64,000 nucleotides of DNA from Spirosoma oryzicola (GTDB lineage Bacteria > Bacteroidota > Bacteroidia > Cytophagales > Spirosomataceae), in contig NZ_CP089538.1 of assembly GCF_021233055.1 (NCBI RefSeq), positions 2,496,501 to 2,560,500 of the forward strand. Direction: 5' to 3'. Below the pieces are notes generated by a model. The model had not been told where the DNA came from. It saw only the letters and a list, made by a program, of their open reading frames with translations, and ran no database searches. Made by a program: the position numbers and the translations under genes. This document shows positions 17,188-25,465 of this stretch, piece by piece (position 1 is the first letter of the stretch; every line of letters begins with the position of its first letter).

Positions 17188-19455
17188 ATGAAAAAACTAT
17201 TGGCCGTACTCCCCGTACTGCTCGCTTTGTCGGCAGCTACGGTAAGGCCCACTCTGTCATTTCGATCACAATCGGATAGTCTGCCCGCTGGCACAAGAAT
17301 CAGCTTTGAGATTGCCGTACCAGGCGATCCGACACCTACGAAGTTTAGCTACGTCGTTCCCGCTCCAGCTGACAAGCCAACCCCTTCGCCGGTTGTTGTT
17401 CCCGACAAAAACAGCTTATCGGTTGCCCAGGTCATCAGCGGCCAGTCAGCCCGCGTCGGCGAACCGTTCAGCTTTGTTATTCCCGTAGGTACCTTCTCCG
17501 GCAATGTAACGGGCGTTGATGTATCGGATTTGCCCGCTGGTTTGCGGTATGATTCCAAGACTCGTACGATATCGGGAACGCCAACCAAAGCCGACAAGCG
17601 AACGGTTACCGTTACCGCGTCAGACGGCACCCGCATTGTCCAAACAAGTTTCTCGCTCAGCTTTTCAGCGAAAGACGTTCCGATTATTGATACGCCAATT
17701 CCAGACGATAAGCAATCGACGGGTGTACCAACTATTCCACCGATTCCTGTATCGGGTTTGGCGCAGCGCTACCCGGTTGCTTTTAATTTCTCCAGTTCGC
17801 CCAACCGGATCAATCGGATGCAAGCTCCGCTATCACCCGAATACCGCGACGGCTGGAAAATGAAGCAAACCGAGATTGTGACGGGTGGCAACGGCGGCAT
17901 TATCGAAACGCCCGACGAACTTCGGAAGCGGGGCCAAAACTGGTTCAATGCCTGTTGGTTCTACTGCCGGGATGATCGCCCGTACGGGTTACCGAAAAGT
18001 ACCGATAACCTGTTTTACGAATACACCGGTAACTATTGGGGCCCATATCATCAAAACGCATATTTGGCAGTTGTCACAGACTTAACCAAGATCGGTAACG
18101 ACTGTATTCTCCGACTAGCCGGTTGGAACAGCGTACCCGAAAACGGCCTGATTGACGGCGTTGCCACGGTCAAAGAGGCACATTTTAACATTGAATACAA
18201 CTGGTTTTTGCCCTCAGACTGGGAAAAGTTAAACGGGGATCAGCGAAATGTACGCTACTTCAACTACGCAATTAATCAAACGGAGAGCCTGCAAGAAACC
18301 TATAACCGGGGTGGTATTGAAGCGATTGTATCAGCTCAGCATCAGAAGTTTCGCAATATCATTGCCTTGTCGGTTCTGTATCTCAATCGCAATAACAACG
18401 GGATGAAAGCCTTTTATGGGGATTTCTGGGGCCTGTCACGCTACCACGATTTAGCCAACTGGAACGAACCTGTATCGGCAACCGAGCTACTGACCAGGGA
18501 TGTAAACGACCACGGCTTATTCCCTTACGCCAACGAGGAGGCCAATGCGGGTACGATATCGCTCAACAATGGGCAGAGCTTTTACGTATCGGGCAATCTC
18601 AACGCGATGCAGATGCGCCGGAACTGCTATAACTACGAATGGAATGTCTTTATGAGTTACAAAGACTTTCAGGACTACTTCGCCGTCACAAAAGATGCGC
18701 CCGCCGAGCAGAAAGACATTCGCAAGTGGCATTCCAAGATGCGGCCAAACCTGACGCGTCCCTACGATATGGCGTACCATATTTTGCTCGATAAGACCAT
18801 TGCTGCAAAGAAAGGCTGGTCCGACTACAAAGAGTACTGGCAAAACGAGCACATTTACGAGCATCAGATCATTGTTCCCGATTGGCCAGGCGAACCCTGG
18901 AAGGCCGCGCAGGGAGCCTGGGTACCGTGGACACTCTATGACGGAAATACAGCGAACTCACCAACCAAAATACCCCTGCACCCCGAAGTGCAAACCAATC
19001 TGGTTTTCCTGTCCCGGATGCACTACGACGGCAAGTTTACCTGGGGTAACGGATGCTGCTCGCGTTTGAATCCTGATGGTATGTACGGCGAGAACTTGAA
19101 CGGTAGTGTGCATTCTGTCAGCCGGGAAGCGGAGCAATCGGCATTGTCGGAGATTAACCAGTACAACGAAACTGTATTCACCGCCGACAAGCGGCAACAT
19201 ATTGGCGATATACCCGTTTTGACGCCGAGCGGCCAGTACGTAACTGGCGATCCGAGTGTACTACTTCGGGCTAATGCCCCACTGGTAACGGGTGTCGATA
19301 GCCCGTCGACAGGCTGGGAGTTGTACTACATCTATTATCCGAATCAAAGCCGCGACGGACAAACGACTGTTCGCTGGAAATCGCCGGTTGATGGCGCAGA
19401 GCTTTCCGGCGTAGCGACCGGATGGGGCGGCACCTTGTACGCCCGCAAACGCTAA
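17188..19455 (+). CDS. Large secreted protein with putative Ig domain, unknown C-terminal domain
   Basis: A 755-residue protein with a clear Sec signal peptide (MKKLLAVLPVLLALSAA). A Pro-rich linker precedes a He_PIG-type putative Ig domain at about 85-157 (LPAGLRYDSKTRTISGTPTKAD). Residues 190-755 form a large globular domain rich in Trp, Tyr and Asn (NACWFYCRDDRPYG, YGDFWGLSRYHDL, WGNGCCSRLNPDG), which resembles a carbohydrate-active or adhesive domain, though I cannot place it in a family. It lies between capsid and lysis genes, so it may be a moron expressed from the prophage or a late protein acting outside the inner membrane. Confidence 0.55.
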   Translation: MKKLLAVLPVLLALSAATVRPTLSFRSQSDSLPAGTRISFEIAVPGDPTPTKFSYVVPAPADKPTPSPVVVPDKNSLSVAQVISGQSARVGEPFSFVIPVGTFSGNVTGVDVSDLPAGLRYDSKTRTISGTPTKADKRTVTVTASDGTRIVQTSFSLSFSAKDVPIIDTPIPDDKQSTGVPTIPPIPVSGLAQRYPVAFNFSSSPNRINRMQAPLSPEYRDGWKMKQTEIVTGGNGGIIETPDELRKRGQNWFNACWFYCRDDRPYGLPKSTDNLFYEYTGNYWGPYHQNAYLAVVTDLTKIGNDCILRLAGWNSVPENGLIDGVATVKEAHFNIEYNWFLPSDWEKLNGDQRNVRYFNYAINQTESLQETYNRGGIEAIVSAQHQKFRNIIALSVLYLNRNNNGMKAFYGDFWGLSRYHDLANWNEPVSATELLTRDVNDHGLFPYANEEANAGTISLNNGQSFYVSGNLNAMQMRRNCYNYEWNVFMSYKDFQDYFAVTKDAPAEQKDIRKWHSKMRPNLTRPYDMAYHILLDKTIAAKKGWSDYKEYWQNEHIYEHQIIVPDWPGEPWKAAQGAWVPWTLYDGNTANSPTKIPLHPEVQTNLVFLSRMHYDGKFTWGNGCCSRLNPDGMYGENLNGSVHSVSREAEQSALSEINQYNETVFTADKRQHIGDIPVLTPSGQYVTGDPSVLLRANAPLVTGVDSPSTGWELYYIYYPNQSRDGQTTVRWKSPVDGAELSGVATGWGGTLYARKR

Positions 19456-19505
19456 TTCCGTACCCACCGTAACGAAGTACACCGTAACATACTCAACCTG
19501 TCCAA

Positions 19506-19868
19506 ATGGATAAACTAATTGACTTTCTGGGGCGGGATACGTTCATTATTGCCGTGCTGTTTATCGCCGTCAACATTCGGGCCGGAAAGCCCGAAAAGGT
19601 ACCTATACTGGATGGATTAACCTTGTCGTTTACCCCGTTTTTCGTTGTGCTCTGTCTGTTGTACCTGTTCGAATTTGGCCTTGGCTTGTTTGGATTAGAG
19701 CTACCCGCCAAAGTGCTAGGAGCCACGGCGGGCGTATTTGGCTATCTGGGTAATAGCTGGCTGGTTGGTCTGGCCAAGAATGGGGAACGCATCGAAGAGG
19801 GCGGCAGTCTCGAAGCCTTAGCAGGGCTTATTAAATCAGTAATCAACTTCTTTAAAAAAACAGACTAG
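19506..19868 (+). CDS. Holin candidate (small membrane protein)
   Basis: A 120-residue protein with two or three hydrophobic segments (about 10-24, 40-62 and 68-85) and a charged C-terminus ending in FFKKTD. It opens the lysis cassette, with another membrane protein, a spanin-like protein and an endolysin immediately downstream. Holins time lysis by perforating the inner membrane. Size, topology and position fit a holin or phage r1t/toxin-secretion-type holin, but the specific family is not certain. Confidence 0.55.
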   Translation: MDKLIDFLGRDTFIIAVLFIAVNIRAGKPEKVPILDGLTLSFTPFFVVLCLLYLFEFGLGLFGLELPAKVLGATAGVFGYLGNSWLVGLAKNGERIEEGGSLEALAGLIKSVINFFKKTD

Positions 19869-19870
19869 CT

Positions 19871-20281
19871 ATGTGGATTGTCATCGCGCAGTTTATATGC
19901 CTTGCCGCAGCCATTGGCTTGCTGGCTATTATGTATGACCTAGACCACGCAACGCCGTGGTATGTTCGGTACGGGCTACTCGCCCTATCCGTTGCTTTTA
20001 TCGGCGCATTTGGCGCTAGTTTCCGGAATCCAAGCGTATATGAACATGCGGCAGCTATTGCCTTTACCGGCGTCGGCGTAATGGTTATCGCTATTGTTTT
20101 CTATCTGGTAGCGGCCAAAACCATCAAACCGGGCGTACTAAAAGTGTCGGGCGGGGCTTTTCTAATCGCAGCCTTACTATGGACTGTTGGTAGCTGCTCG
20201 GATATCAAGCGTCAGCAGTTGCAAATGGAGCATTCAACCGATACGACGCGCGTTCAATCCGATACGTCAACTCACTACTAA
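19871..20281 (+). CDS. Polytopic membrane protein of the lysis cassette
   Basis: A 136-residue protein, two bases after the holin candidate, with four hydrophobic segments (about 3-20, 33-49, 61-82 and 90-108) and a polar C-terminal tail (SDIKRQQLQMEHSTDTTRVQ). The last hydrophobic segment ends in LLWTVGSC, which by chance or design resembles a lipobox. It could be a second holin or antiholin. No family is recognised. Confidence 0.5.
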   Translation: MWIVIAQFICLAAAIGLLAIMYDLDHATPWYVRYGLLALSVAFIGAFGASFRNPSVYEHAAAIAFTGVGVMVIAIVFYLVAAKTIKPGVLKVSGGAFLIAALLWTVGSCSDIKRQQLQMEHSTDTTRVQSDTSTHY

Positions 20282-20282
20282 C

Positions 20283-20945
20283 ATGAACATCCCCGCAAAC
20301 ATACTAACTATTGTACTACTGGTTCTACTGGTTGGTGTATCGGTGTGGGGTGTTCAGAACTGTTCGGGAAAGCAGGATGCAGCGAAAGCCGCGTCCGAGC
20401 TACGTTACGAGAAAAAGTTGGACAGTCTGCTACTTCTCAACCGGGCATTGTCCAGCGAGAAAGATGTATCTGCTTTGAAAGAACAAAACGCCAAAGCCGC
20501 TGAACAGGCGCAGCGCGACGAGCATAACCGGGCGGATCGCGACAACCAAACGGCGCTTATGGTCGCCATGATGAACCGGCCTAGTCAGGATATTATGGCG
20601 CTTCGTGGACTCATCGAAAACGGATTTCTGAGCCGGGAGCGATACGCCGACACGTCGTCCGTTGTCCGTAAAGATTCGGGCTTCACGGCGGCTGTTGCTG
20701 TGCAGGGAAAAGTGCTGAGTGATACCCGCGAAGAGGTTCAAAAAATGGGGATTGCGCTCCGGCAGACGCAGCAGCAAATGTCCGGCCTGGAAGAGATTCT
20801 TAATAAACAGGACAAAGGAATCAGCAACGCCCAACTGTATATACAGGACCGGATCGACGAGCGGGGTTTGTTTCGCGCAAAAAGTAAAAAGCAGTTCAAA
20901 GAAGCCAACCGGATGCTGAACGATATCCGGCGCTATAGACCGTAA
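20283..20945 (+). CDS. Inner-membrane spanin-like protein (TM plus coiled coil)
   Basis: A 220-residue protein starting at the ATG immediately after the previous stop; the longer frame to 20187 is overlap. One N-terminal membrane segment (ILTIVLLVLLVGVSVWGV) is followed by a long Gln/Glu/Lys-rich coiled coil facing the periplasm. That is the topology of i-spanins, which help disrupt the outer membrane at lysis. It sits directly before the endolysin. The partner lipoprotein is not obvious here, so a unimolecular or alternative function is possible. Confidence 0.5.
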   Translation: MNIPANILTIVLLVLLVGVSVWGVQNCSGKQDAAKAASELRYEKKLDSLLLLNRALSSEKDVSALKEQNAKAAEQAQRDEHNRADRDNQTALMVAMMNRPSQDIMALRGLIENGFLSRERYADTSSVVRKDSGFTAAVAVQGKVLSDTREEVQKMGIALRQTQQQMSGLEEILNKQDKGISNAQLYIQDRIDERGLFRAKSKKQFKEANRMLNDIRRYRP

Positions 20946-20950
20946 TTTGT

Positions 20951-21457
20951 ATGAGCACTGAACTTATTAATAAGGCACTCGCTGTTGCTGCTTCGCAGGT
21001 TGGCGTCACCGAGAAGCCACTAAACAGCAACCGGGGGCCGCAAGTTGATTTGTATTTGCAGTCGGTCGGTATTTACGGGCCGGCGAGCTGGTGCGCAGCT
21101 TTTGTTCACTGGTGTTTTTTGCAGGCCGCAAAAGAGCTTGGTATTGATAACCCACTGGTGAAGACGGGCGGCTGTTGGGATCATTGGCGGAAATGCGAAA
21201 GCAAGGGAGCCAAACGCTACACGGCGGCTCAGGTAGCCAAAAATCCGAAGTTACTGAAGCCAGGTTTACTGTTTGTGATGGACTTTGGGAAGGGAGCCGG
21301 ACACACGGGGTTTGTTCTGGCGATTGACGGAAAACGGATTGTAACGATAGAGGGCAACACAAATACAGACGGGAGCCGAAACGGAATTGGTGTATTCAAG
21401 CGAAGCCGTAGTATTGCGTCGATCAATCTTGGTTTTATTGATTACTCAGGTGATTAA
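20951..21457 (+). CDS. Endolysin, CHAP/NlpC-type cysteine peptidase or amidase
   Basis: A 168-residue single-domain enzyme. Catalytic cysteine C48 lies in the phrase PASWCAAFVHWC at the start of a helix. The histidine is H118 in GAGHTGFVLAI and the third residue is N136 in TIEGNTN, which is the CHAP-domain order. CHAP enzymes cut peptidoglycan stem peptides or amide bonds. There is no signal peptide, so export would depend on the upstream holin candidate. It is the last gene of the late operon, ending at a bidirectional terminator. Confidence 0.85.
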   Translation: MSTELINKALAVAASQVGVTEKPLNSNRGPQVDLYLQSVGIYGPASWCAAFVHWCFLQAAKELGIDNPLVKTGGCWDHWRKCESKGAKRYTAAQVAKNPKLLKPGLLFVMDFGKGAGHTGFVLAIDGKRIVTIEGNTNTDGSRNGIGVFKRSRSIASINLGFIDYSGD

Positions 21458-21478
21458 TTGGGTTTAGGAGTAATACAG

Positions 21479-21514
21479 AAAACGCCCGGTCGTATTGATC
21501 GGGCGTTTCTTTAT
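21479..21514. terminator. Bidirectional terminator between late and early operons
   Basis: Arms AAACGCCCG and CGGGCGTTT with a loop of about 11 bases. An A run lies on the left and a T run on the right, so it can stop transcription from the plus-strand lysis genes and from the minus-strand small gene at 21511-21687, which converge here. Confidence 0.85.
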
Positions 21515-21687
21515 TTAAGCTTAAGCCAACGTTCTCCGTTTATATCAATGGCCTTCTTTGCGTTGGCTACGCTTTTGTATGTTCCTAATACATGCGCCGT
21601 TTGCGGGTGTATTATCTGATAGGCTTCTTTAGGTACGCCCTTAGCTAGAACCTCCTTCGTGTTGATCGTATACCCCTTATAGTCCAT
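21511..21687 (-). CDS. Small 58-residue early-region protein
   Basis: A short minus-strand frame starting MDYKGYTINTKEVL and ending GERWLKLK, with its stop codon at the edge of the terminator. Its composition is protein-like, with a plausible beta-alpha pattern (QTAHVLGTYKSVANAKKAI). It fills an otherwise empty stretch and lies last in the early direction. It resembles small phage proteins of unknown function that look like a transcribed short domain. Confidence 0.55.
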   Translation of the reverse strand: MDYKGYTINTKEVLAKGVPKEAYQIIHPQTAHVLGTYKSVANAKKAIDINGERWLKLK

Positions 21688-21776
21688 AATTGCCTAATCC
21701 TATTAATGGCTGACGGATACAGCGATGTATATAAAGCGATTAAGCCCATAAATGTGTAATTATATAAGCGAACGGT

Positions 21777-22010
21777 CTAATTATCCTGTGCAGCGCCTGG
21801 GTAAAACGTTTCGGTTGATTCGTGCTGGTAATCAATCAGCATCTGAATGTACTTGAGATCGCCGGGTTTATCAATGCCGAGTGACAGTCTATGAAAGTAG
21901 AAACCCGACTCGCTCAGATAGCCGTGAAAGCCTCGGTAATTGTACCGACCTTCCTTTCCTCGGTCGGGCATAAAACCAAGCTGTAGTAACTGTTCTTCGG
22001 TGATTGCCAT
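21777..22010 (-). CDS. Small early phage protein, unknown function
   Basis: A 77-residue protein (MAITEEQLLQLGF...) with a likely compact alpha/beta fold and no membrane segment. It lies downstream of a terminator that ends the main early operon and has its own TAnnTTTG-type promoter element about 23 bases before the ATG, so it is probably expressed separately. The opening ITEEQLLQLGF and the YLSESGFYFHRLS phrase are typical of short hypothetical proteins in Bacteroidota phages. Confidence 0.6.
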   Translation of the reverse strand: MAITEEQLLQLGFMPDRGKEGRYNYRGFHGYLSESGFYFHRLSLGIDKPGDLKYIQMLIDYQHESTETFYPGAAQDN

Positions 22011-22032
22011 TCAGGTTGTTGTTTACGTACAA

Positions 22033-22040
22033 CAAAGGTA
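22033..22040 (-). promoter_or_regulatory. Bacteroidota-type -7 promoter element
   Basis: On the minus strand this reads TACCTTTG, matching TAnnTTTG, the known Bacteroidota -7 consensus. It stands between the terminator at 22052-22085 and the ATG at 22010. A TTGTTGT/ACAACAA inverted repeat overlaps the start of transcription and may be an operator. No good -33 TTTG was found. Confidence 0.45.
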
Positions 22041-22051
22041 AGACAGTGAAT

Positions 22052-22085
22052 AAAAAAGCCGACCCGTTAGAAAGGAGTCGGCTTT
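22052..22085 (-). terminator. Terminator of the main early operon
   Basis: Arms AAAGCCGAC and GTCGGCTTT with a loop of about 13 bases. The A6 run on the left becomes a U run for minus-strand transcripts. It lies 5 bases after the stop of the zinc-finger gene at 22090. Confidence 0.85.
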
Positions 22086-22089
22086 GTGA

Positions 22090-22731
22090 TTAGAACGGCA
22101 AATCGTCGTCCACATAAACAGGCTTCGGCTTTGGCACTTCGGGCAATTGCCCAAAATCAAGATGCTCACGCCGTCGCTGGTACTCATTGATGCAGTAGCG
22201 TTTTAGCCGATGCGCCGTTATGATTAGTCCCATTTGCGAATTAGAAAACCGGCGCGTTCGCCACAGTCGCCGGAACGATGCTTTGTCAAATAGCCAGAAT
22301 AGCCAGAAGTGCGCTTCGGTTGTCCAGGCAGAGGACACAAAATCTTTGTAGCCTTGAATCTGATTTTCCTTGTCTACCCGGTACTGAACAGGAATACTTT
22401 CGGGGTGATCGTAGGTCATGAACGGTTGATGGAAAACGTACGGCCCAAACTTGACCCGGTTCAGAACCGTAAACTTTGGGCTGATGTACCAACCGCGCCA
22501 ACACCGGTTGCAGGTATCATACCACTTCTCGCCACTCTGCCAGTAATAGCCGGTGTAGATTCCGGTACCGTCGCAGGTCCAACATTTCTTACCGGGAATA
22601 ATCTGGATATCGTTGCCGGCTGGTTTGCCGTAGTAATCCAAGATTCGCTTTTTGATTGCGTAGAACGGATCTTTGTATTCGGGCTGTTTGTTGGCGTGAT
22701 GCAGTAACCAGGAAAGGATAAGGGTTTTCAT
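22090..22731 (-). CDS. Zinc-ribbon phage protein, unknown function
   Basis: A 213-residue protein; I use the ATG at 22731 (MKTLILSWLLHHANKQ), because upstream residues of the longer frame overlap the ASCH gene and look non-coding. Residues about 48-80 hold CWTCDGTG, a 19-residue Trp/Tyr-rich loop, then CNRC, a DnaJ-like zinc ribbon. The C-terminus is basic and helical (RLKRYCINEYQRRR), then Pro-rich. It is the last gene of the early operon. Zinc ribbons of this type bind nucleic acid or protein partners. A specific role cannot be assigned. Confidence 0.6.
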   Translation of the reverse strand: MKTLILSWLLHHANKQPEYKDPFYAIKKRILDYYGKPAGNDIQIIPGKKCWTCDGTGIYTGYYWQSGEKWYDTCNRCWRGWYISPKFTVLNRVKFGPYVFHQPFMTYDHPESIPVQYRVDKENQIQGYKDFVSSAWTTEAHFWLFWLFDKASFRRLWRTRRFSNSQMGLIITAHRLKRYCINEYQRRREHLDFGQLPEVPKPKPVYVDDDLPF

Positions 22732-22741
22732 GTTCGTGCAA

Positions 22742-23491
22742 TTAATTGACGTTTTTTGCAATTTTGGACCCGATTTTCGCTGTTTTCGCCCGCTTTTCGG
22801 CAATTTTTCCCACATCTGGGAAATTGTTAGGCTTCTCGATCCGCTCGAATTCGTACACCCAAACGAACGGGTTTTCGTCCCATGAGCCATTGCCATTGAT
22901 CTTTTCCCATAGCTTTTGATAGGTCGTTGCGGGGGATATGCTGTAGATATCTGACCCAGCAACCTCGTAATGATAATGCGTACCGTCATTTAATTTATCT
23001 ACGACGGTTATCCCCTCAGCAATGGCATCCGCTTCGCTGATATCCTGTAACCGCTCAACCCGAATACTCGTAACTTTTAAGAATATACGCGCTGCTTCGG
23101 CGGGCATGAACAGCGATGGTTTCCAGTGGTAGACAGACCATTGATCTTTCGGGCAGTCAGCACGGTAAGAAAATCTAGGTTCGCTCTCCGGATCCTCTGG
23201 GTCGTAATCAGAGCAAGCGTAGTCTTCAGCATCTAGAAACGTTTCGCGAACCCATAGCACATCACCTATCTGATAAGGAACCTTAACATCGGCGATCATT
23301 GGATCGGCAGCCGGATCGGATAATGTTCGATTATCTATCCAGAACCGAGCGTGTGATTGATCTACGATCAGTGCAGAAAACTTCGCTTCGCTTTCAGGTT
23401 GAGGCTTTACGAGTCGGCGCGTCTGGGTTTTGGTTCCGGCTAACAAGGCTTGAACCATCAATGTAGAAAACAGGATTGGACGGAATTTCAT
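22742..23491 (-). CDS. ASCH-domain phage protein
   Basis: A 249-residue protein with the typical phage ASCH layout: the start MKFRPILFSTLMVQALLAGTKTQTRR, GDVLWVRETF at about 76, KPSLFMPAEAARIFLKVTSIRVERLQDI near 125, and the closing ENPFVWVYEFERI. ASCH domains have a PUA-like fold and are thought to bind RNA or modified nucleotides. The C-terminal about 30 residues are Lys/Ala-rich. It is encoded just downstream of the PP-loop and DUF5131 genes, suggesting a joint role in nucleic-acid metabolism. The family call is firm; the function is not known. Confidence 0.8.
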   Translation of the reverse strand: MKFRPILFSTLMVQALLAGTKTQTRRLVKPQPESEAKFSALIVDQSHARFWIDNRTLSDPAADPMIADVKVPYQIGDVLWVRETFLDAEDYACSDYDPEDPESEPRFSYRADCPKDQWSVYHWKPSLFMPAEAARIFLKVTSIRVERLQDISEADAIAEGITVVDKLNDGTHYHYEVAGSDIYSISPATTYQKLWEKINGNGSWDENPFVWVYEFERIEKPNNFPDVGKIAEKRAKTAKIGSKIAKNVN

Positions 23492-23544
23492 ACGTGTTTT
23501 GAGTTATGTCAACCCGCAGCGGACCACGGGTTGACGGGTTGGAG

Positions 23545-24363
23545 TTAGGAGAATGCACAGACTTCGCAAGGGTTAGAGTCGTGTCCCAACTCGTCGCGCT
23601 CAATGCCGAATTCGGTGTAAAATTTATCCGCATCACGGCCCCAGTAGGCATTGAGTTCATTGCTCAGCTCGACTGCTTTAGCGAAGTAGTCTGGATAGTA
23701 CTTCTCCACATGGCGCAACTGAGCAATGTGCATATTCTTGTAGGGCAGGCAGTTATTATGTGAGAAGAGACGTTTCCCCTTTTCGTCAAGAATCTTGTAA
23801 ATGGCCGGGTACCAGCCTATTTCCTGCTCAACTATCGCAAAGCAATCGTCGTTACTCAGATTCAGAATCGGAAACCCTTTGTAGTACGCCAGATTCGGGT
23901 CTTTGCTGTACATAGTATCAGCCCGCTTCTTTTCTTCCCGGACGTAGCCAACTAAGTCTAATTGAATCTGATGTTCGACCATATACGAATACATGGGTTC
24001 TATTTTAAGCTTCTCTGTGCAGAACGCCCGTGTCGGATGCGGTATAAGTCGAATACTCCGAAAGAAGTCCAGCACTGAGTAATTGATCTGTTCGTAGTGC
24101 ACATTCCCAAAGTGCCGTTTGGCGTACTCAACACCCGCATGAACGAACACTTCGGTATCAGGTGAGTGCTCGACAATATGCGAGTAAAACAGATGCAGTT
24201 CAGCGGGCTTTTTCTCGTCTGGCAATGCCGCCAGCATGCACAGCAAGGCCATTGAATTGATGCCACCTGACAAACCGATCAAAACACGGAGGTCCGAGTA
24301 ATCTTCCGATTCAACAACGTGAACCGCCGTTTTCCGGTCGAAAAGTTCTAGTTGATTGCTCAT
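23545..24363 (-). CDS. PP-loop ATPase, PAPS-reductase-like
   Basis: A 272-residue protein starting at the ATG that overlaps the DUF5131 stop (ATGA). The PP-loop SGGINS is at 32-37, and the rest resembles the phosphoadenosine phosphosulfate reductase-like fold. PAPS reductases and their phage relatives activate sulfate or nucleotides with ATP. Cysteine motifs occur late (NNCLPY, and CEVC near the end), which could bind a metal or Fe-S cluster. In phage genomes such proteins often sit beside DUF5131, as here. The true substrate is unknown; assimilatory sulfate reduction is unlikely in this context. Confidence 0.8.
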   Translation of the reverse strand: MSNQLELFDRKTAVHVVESEDYSDLRVLIGLSGGINSMALLCMLAALPDEKKPAELHLFYSHIVEHSPDTEVFVHAGVEYAKRHFGNVHYEQINYSVLDFFRSIRLIPHPTRAFCTEKLKIEPMYSYMVEHQIQLDLVGYVREEKKRADTMYSKDPNLAYYKGFPILNLSNDDCFAIVEQEIGWYPAIYKILDEKGKRLFSHNNCLPYKNMHIAQLRHVEKYYPDYFAKAVELSNELNAYWGRDADKFYTEFGIERDELGHDSNPCEVCAFS

Positions 24364-25232
24364 AGCGGAAACTGTTGAACTTGTAAATAGGCAGGCCACT
24401 CGGTCGGATCGGTCGCATGACGCGCTTTGAAACCGTACTGTTTCTGTAAGCTGGTCCCGAGCTGTTTCACCCAACACGACGTACCCGCTTTGTGGCAATC
24501 GTCAACGACCTGTAAAATCCATTCGATCTGACAGGGTCGGTAGCGATACTGTCCGTTTTCGTTACCCGATTCCCCGCCGACGATAACCCAGGCCAAACCT
24601 CCGTCTGCCGCGCCGAGGTATTTGGAGATATCTACTTTCTCAAGCAGCGGTTCAATCGAAACAAAGTGAACATTGGCCGGAACAGACAACAGAATCGGTA
24701 CCCGCTTGTCGATGGTGTGCTGATAGCCTGCCGATACACCGAGCCAAACGTTCGCAGGCGGTATACCCCGTAGCCATTCGCCAAGCCAGTAAGCCAGGCT
24801 AAGCATACCGCTGTTGTTGCTCCCCTGATTCATCGCCTGCTCGTAGGCCAGCTCCAGCGCCAGCCGAATCCGACCGGGGCGTTTGGTTAAAATCTGATAC
24901 GTCAGATGCGGGGTTTTGCGGATAATGTCAAACGTTTCGAGCCGAAACGAATCGATATCCTTGTGAAAGAAATCCGTCAATGACGAGGTGAATACTTTGG
25001 CCGGTTCTTTCAAGCGCAACGGCAAATTGAACGCGCCACCCGATTTGACGGACGTCTGAGAAACCAGTTCGGGATTATGCCGCGTACCGTTCAATGATTC
25101 GCGGTACATGTAGCAGAATTCACATTCGGATACTTTCTCGCCGGTAGTGGGGTGTTTATCGTAAACTTTATGACAGCCCCGGGCAATGTTCCAGGTTATA
25201 TCTGTCCAGGAAATAGCAGTGTTGATACCCAT
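24360..25232 (-). CDS. DUF5131 (phage Gp37/Gp68) family protein, radical-SAM-like
   Basis: A 290-residue protein with the family opening ISWTDITWNIARGC, then ECEFCY. The cysteines C20, C37 and C40 form a CX16CX2C pattern, compatible with an Fe-S site as in radical-SAM/spore-photoproduct-lyase-like proteins; the spacing is longer than the usual short loop. Other family phrases are QILTKRPGR, ANVWLGVSA, VHFVSIEPLLEKVD, WVIVGGESG and WVKQLG. It overlaps the PP-loop gene by 4 bases, so the two are probably co-translated. The biochemical activity of the family is not established. Confidence 0.85.
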   Translation of the reverse strand: MGINTAISWTDITWNIARGCHKVYDKHPTTGEKVSECEFCYMYRESLNGTRHNPELVSQTSVKSGGAFNLPLRLKEPAKVFTSSLTDFFHKDIDSFRLETFDIIRKTPHLTYQILTKRPGRIRLALELAYEQAMNQGSNNSGMLSLAYWLGEWLRGIPPANVWLGVSAGYQHTIDKRVPILLSVPANVHFVSIEPLLEKVDISKYLGAADGGLAWVIVGGESGNENGQYRYRPCQIEWILQVVDDCHKAGTSCWVKQLGTSLQKQYGFKARHATDPTEWPAYLQVQQFPL

Positions 25233-25465
25233 TACTTGTTTCTTGATTTTGGTTTGGGAGTTGCAGCGGGCACCGAACCCGGTTTGCCGAGTATTTCGCG
25301 AATCGCATCTAAGCGCATCGCCCTATCGGTTTCGCTCATATCAGGGATGGGCTTTGAGTCTTGGAGGACAATCAGCCACAGGTGCAGTTGACCGACGCTG
25401 TACATGCTTTTGAGGTAAGCGATCAGATTGGCTTTGTCAGCGCCGGTCAGGTTGGGTTTAGCCAT
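25232..25465 (-). CDS. Small early phage protein, unknown function
   Basis: A 77-residue protein joined to both neighbours by one-base overlaps. It is helical (NLIAYLKSMYSVGQLHLWLIVL) with a Pro/Lys-rich basic tail (ATPKPKSRNK). The hydrophobic helix is too polar to be a clear membrane segment. It is probably an accessory factor of the adjacent genes; the family is not recognised. Confidence 0.55.
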   Translation of the reverse strand: MAKPNLTGADKANLIAYLKSMYSVGQLHLWLIVLQDSKPIPDMSETDRAMRLDAIREILGKPGSVPAATPKPKSRNK

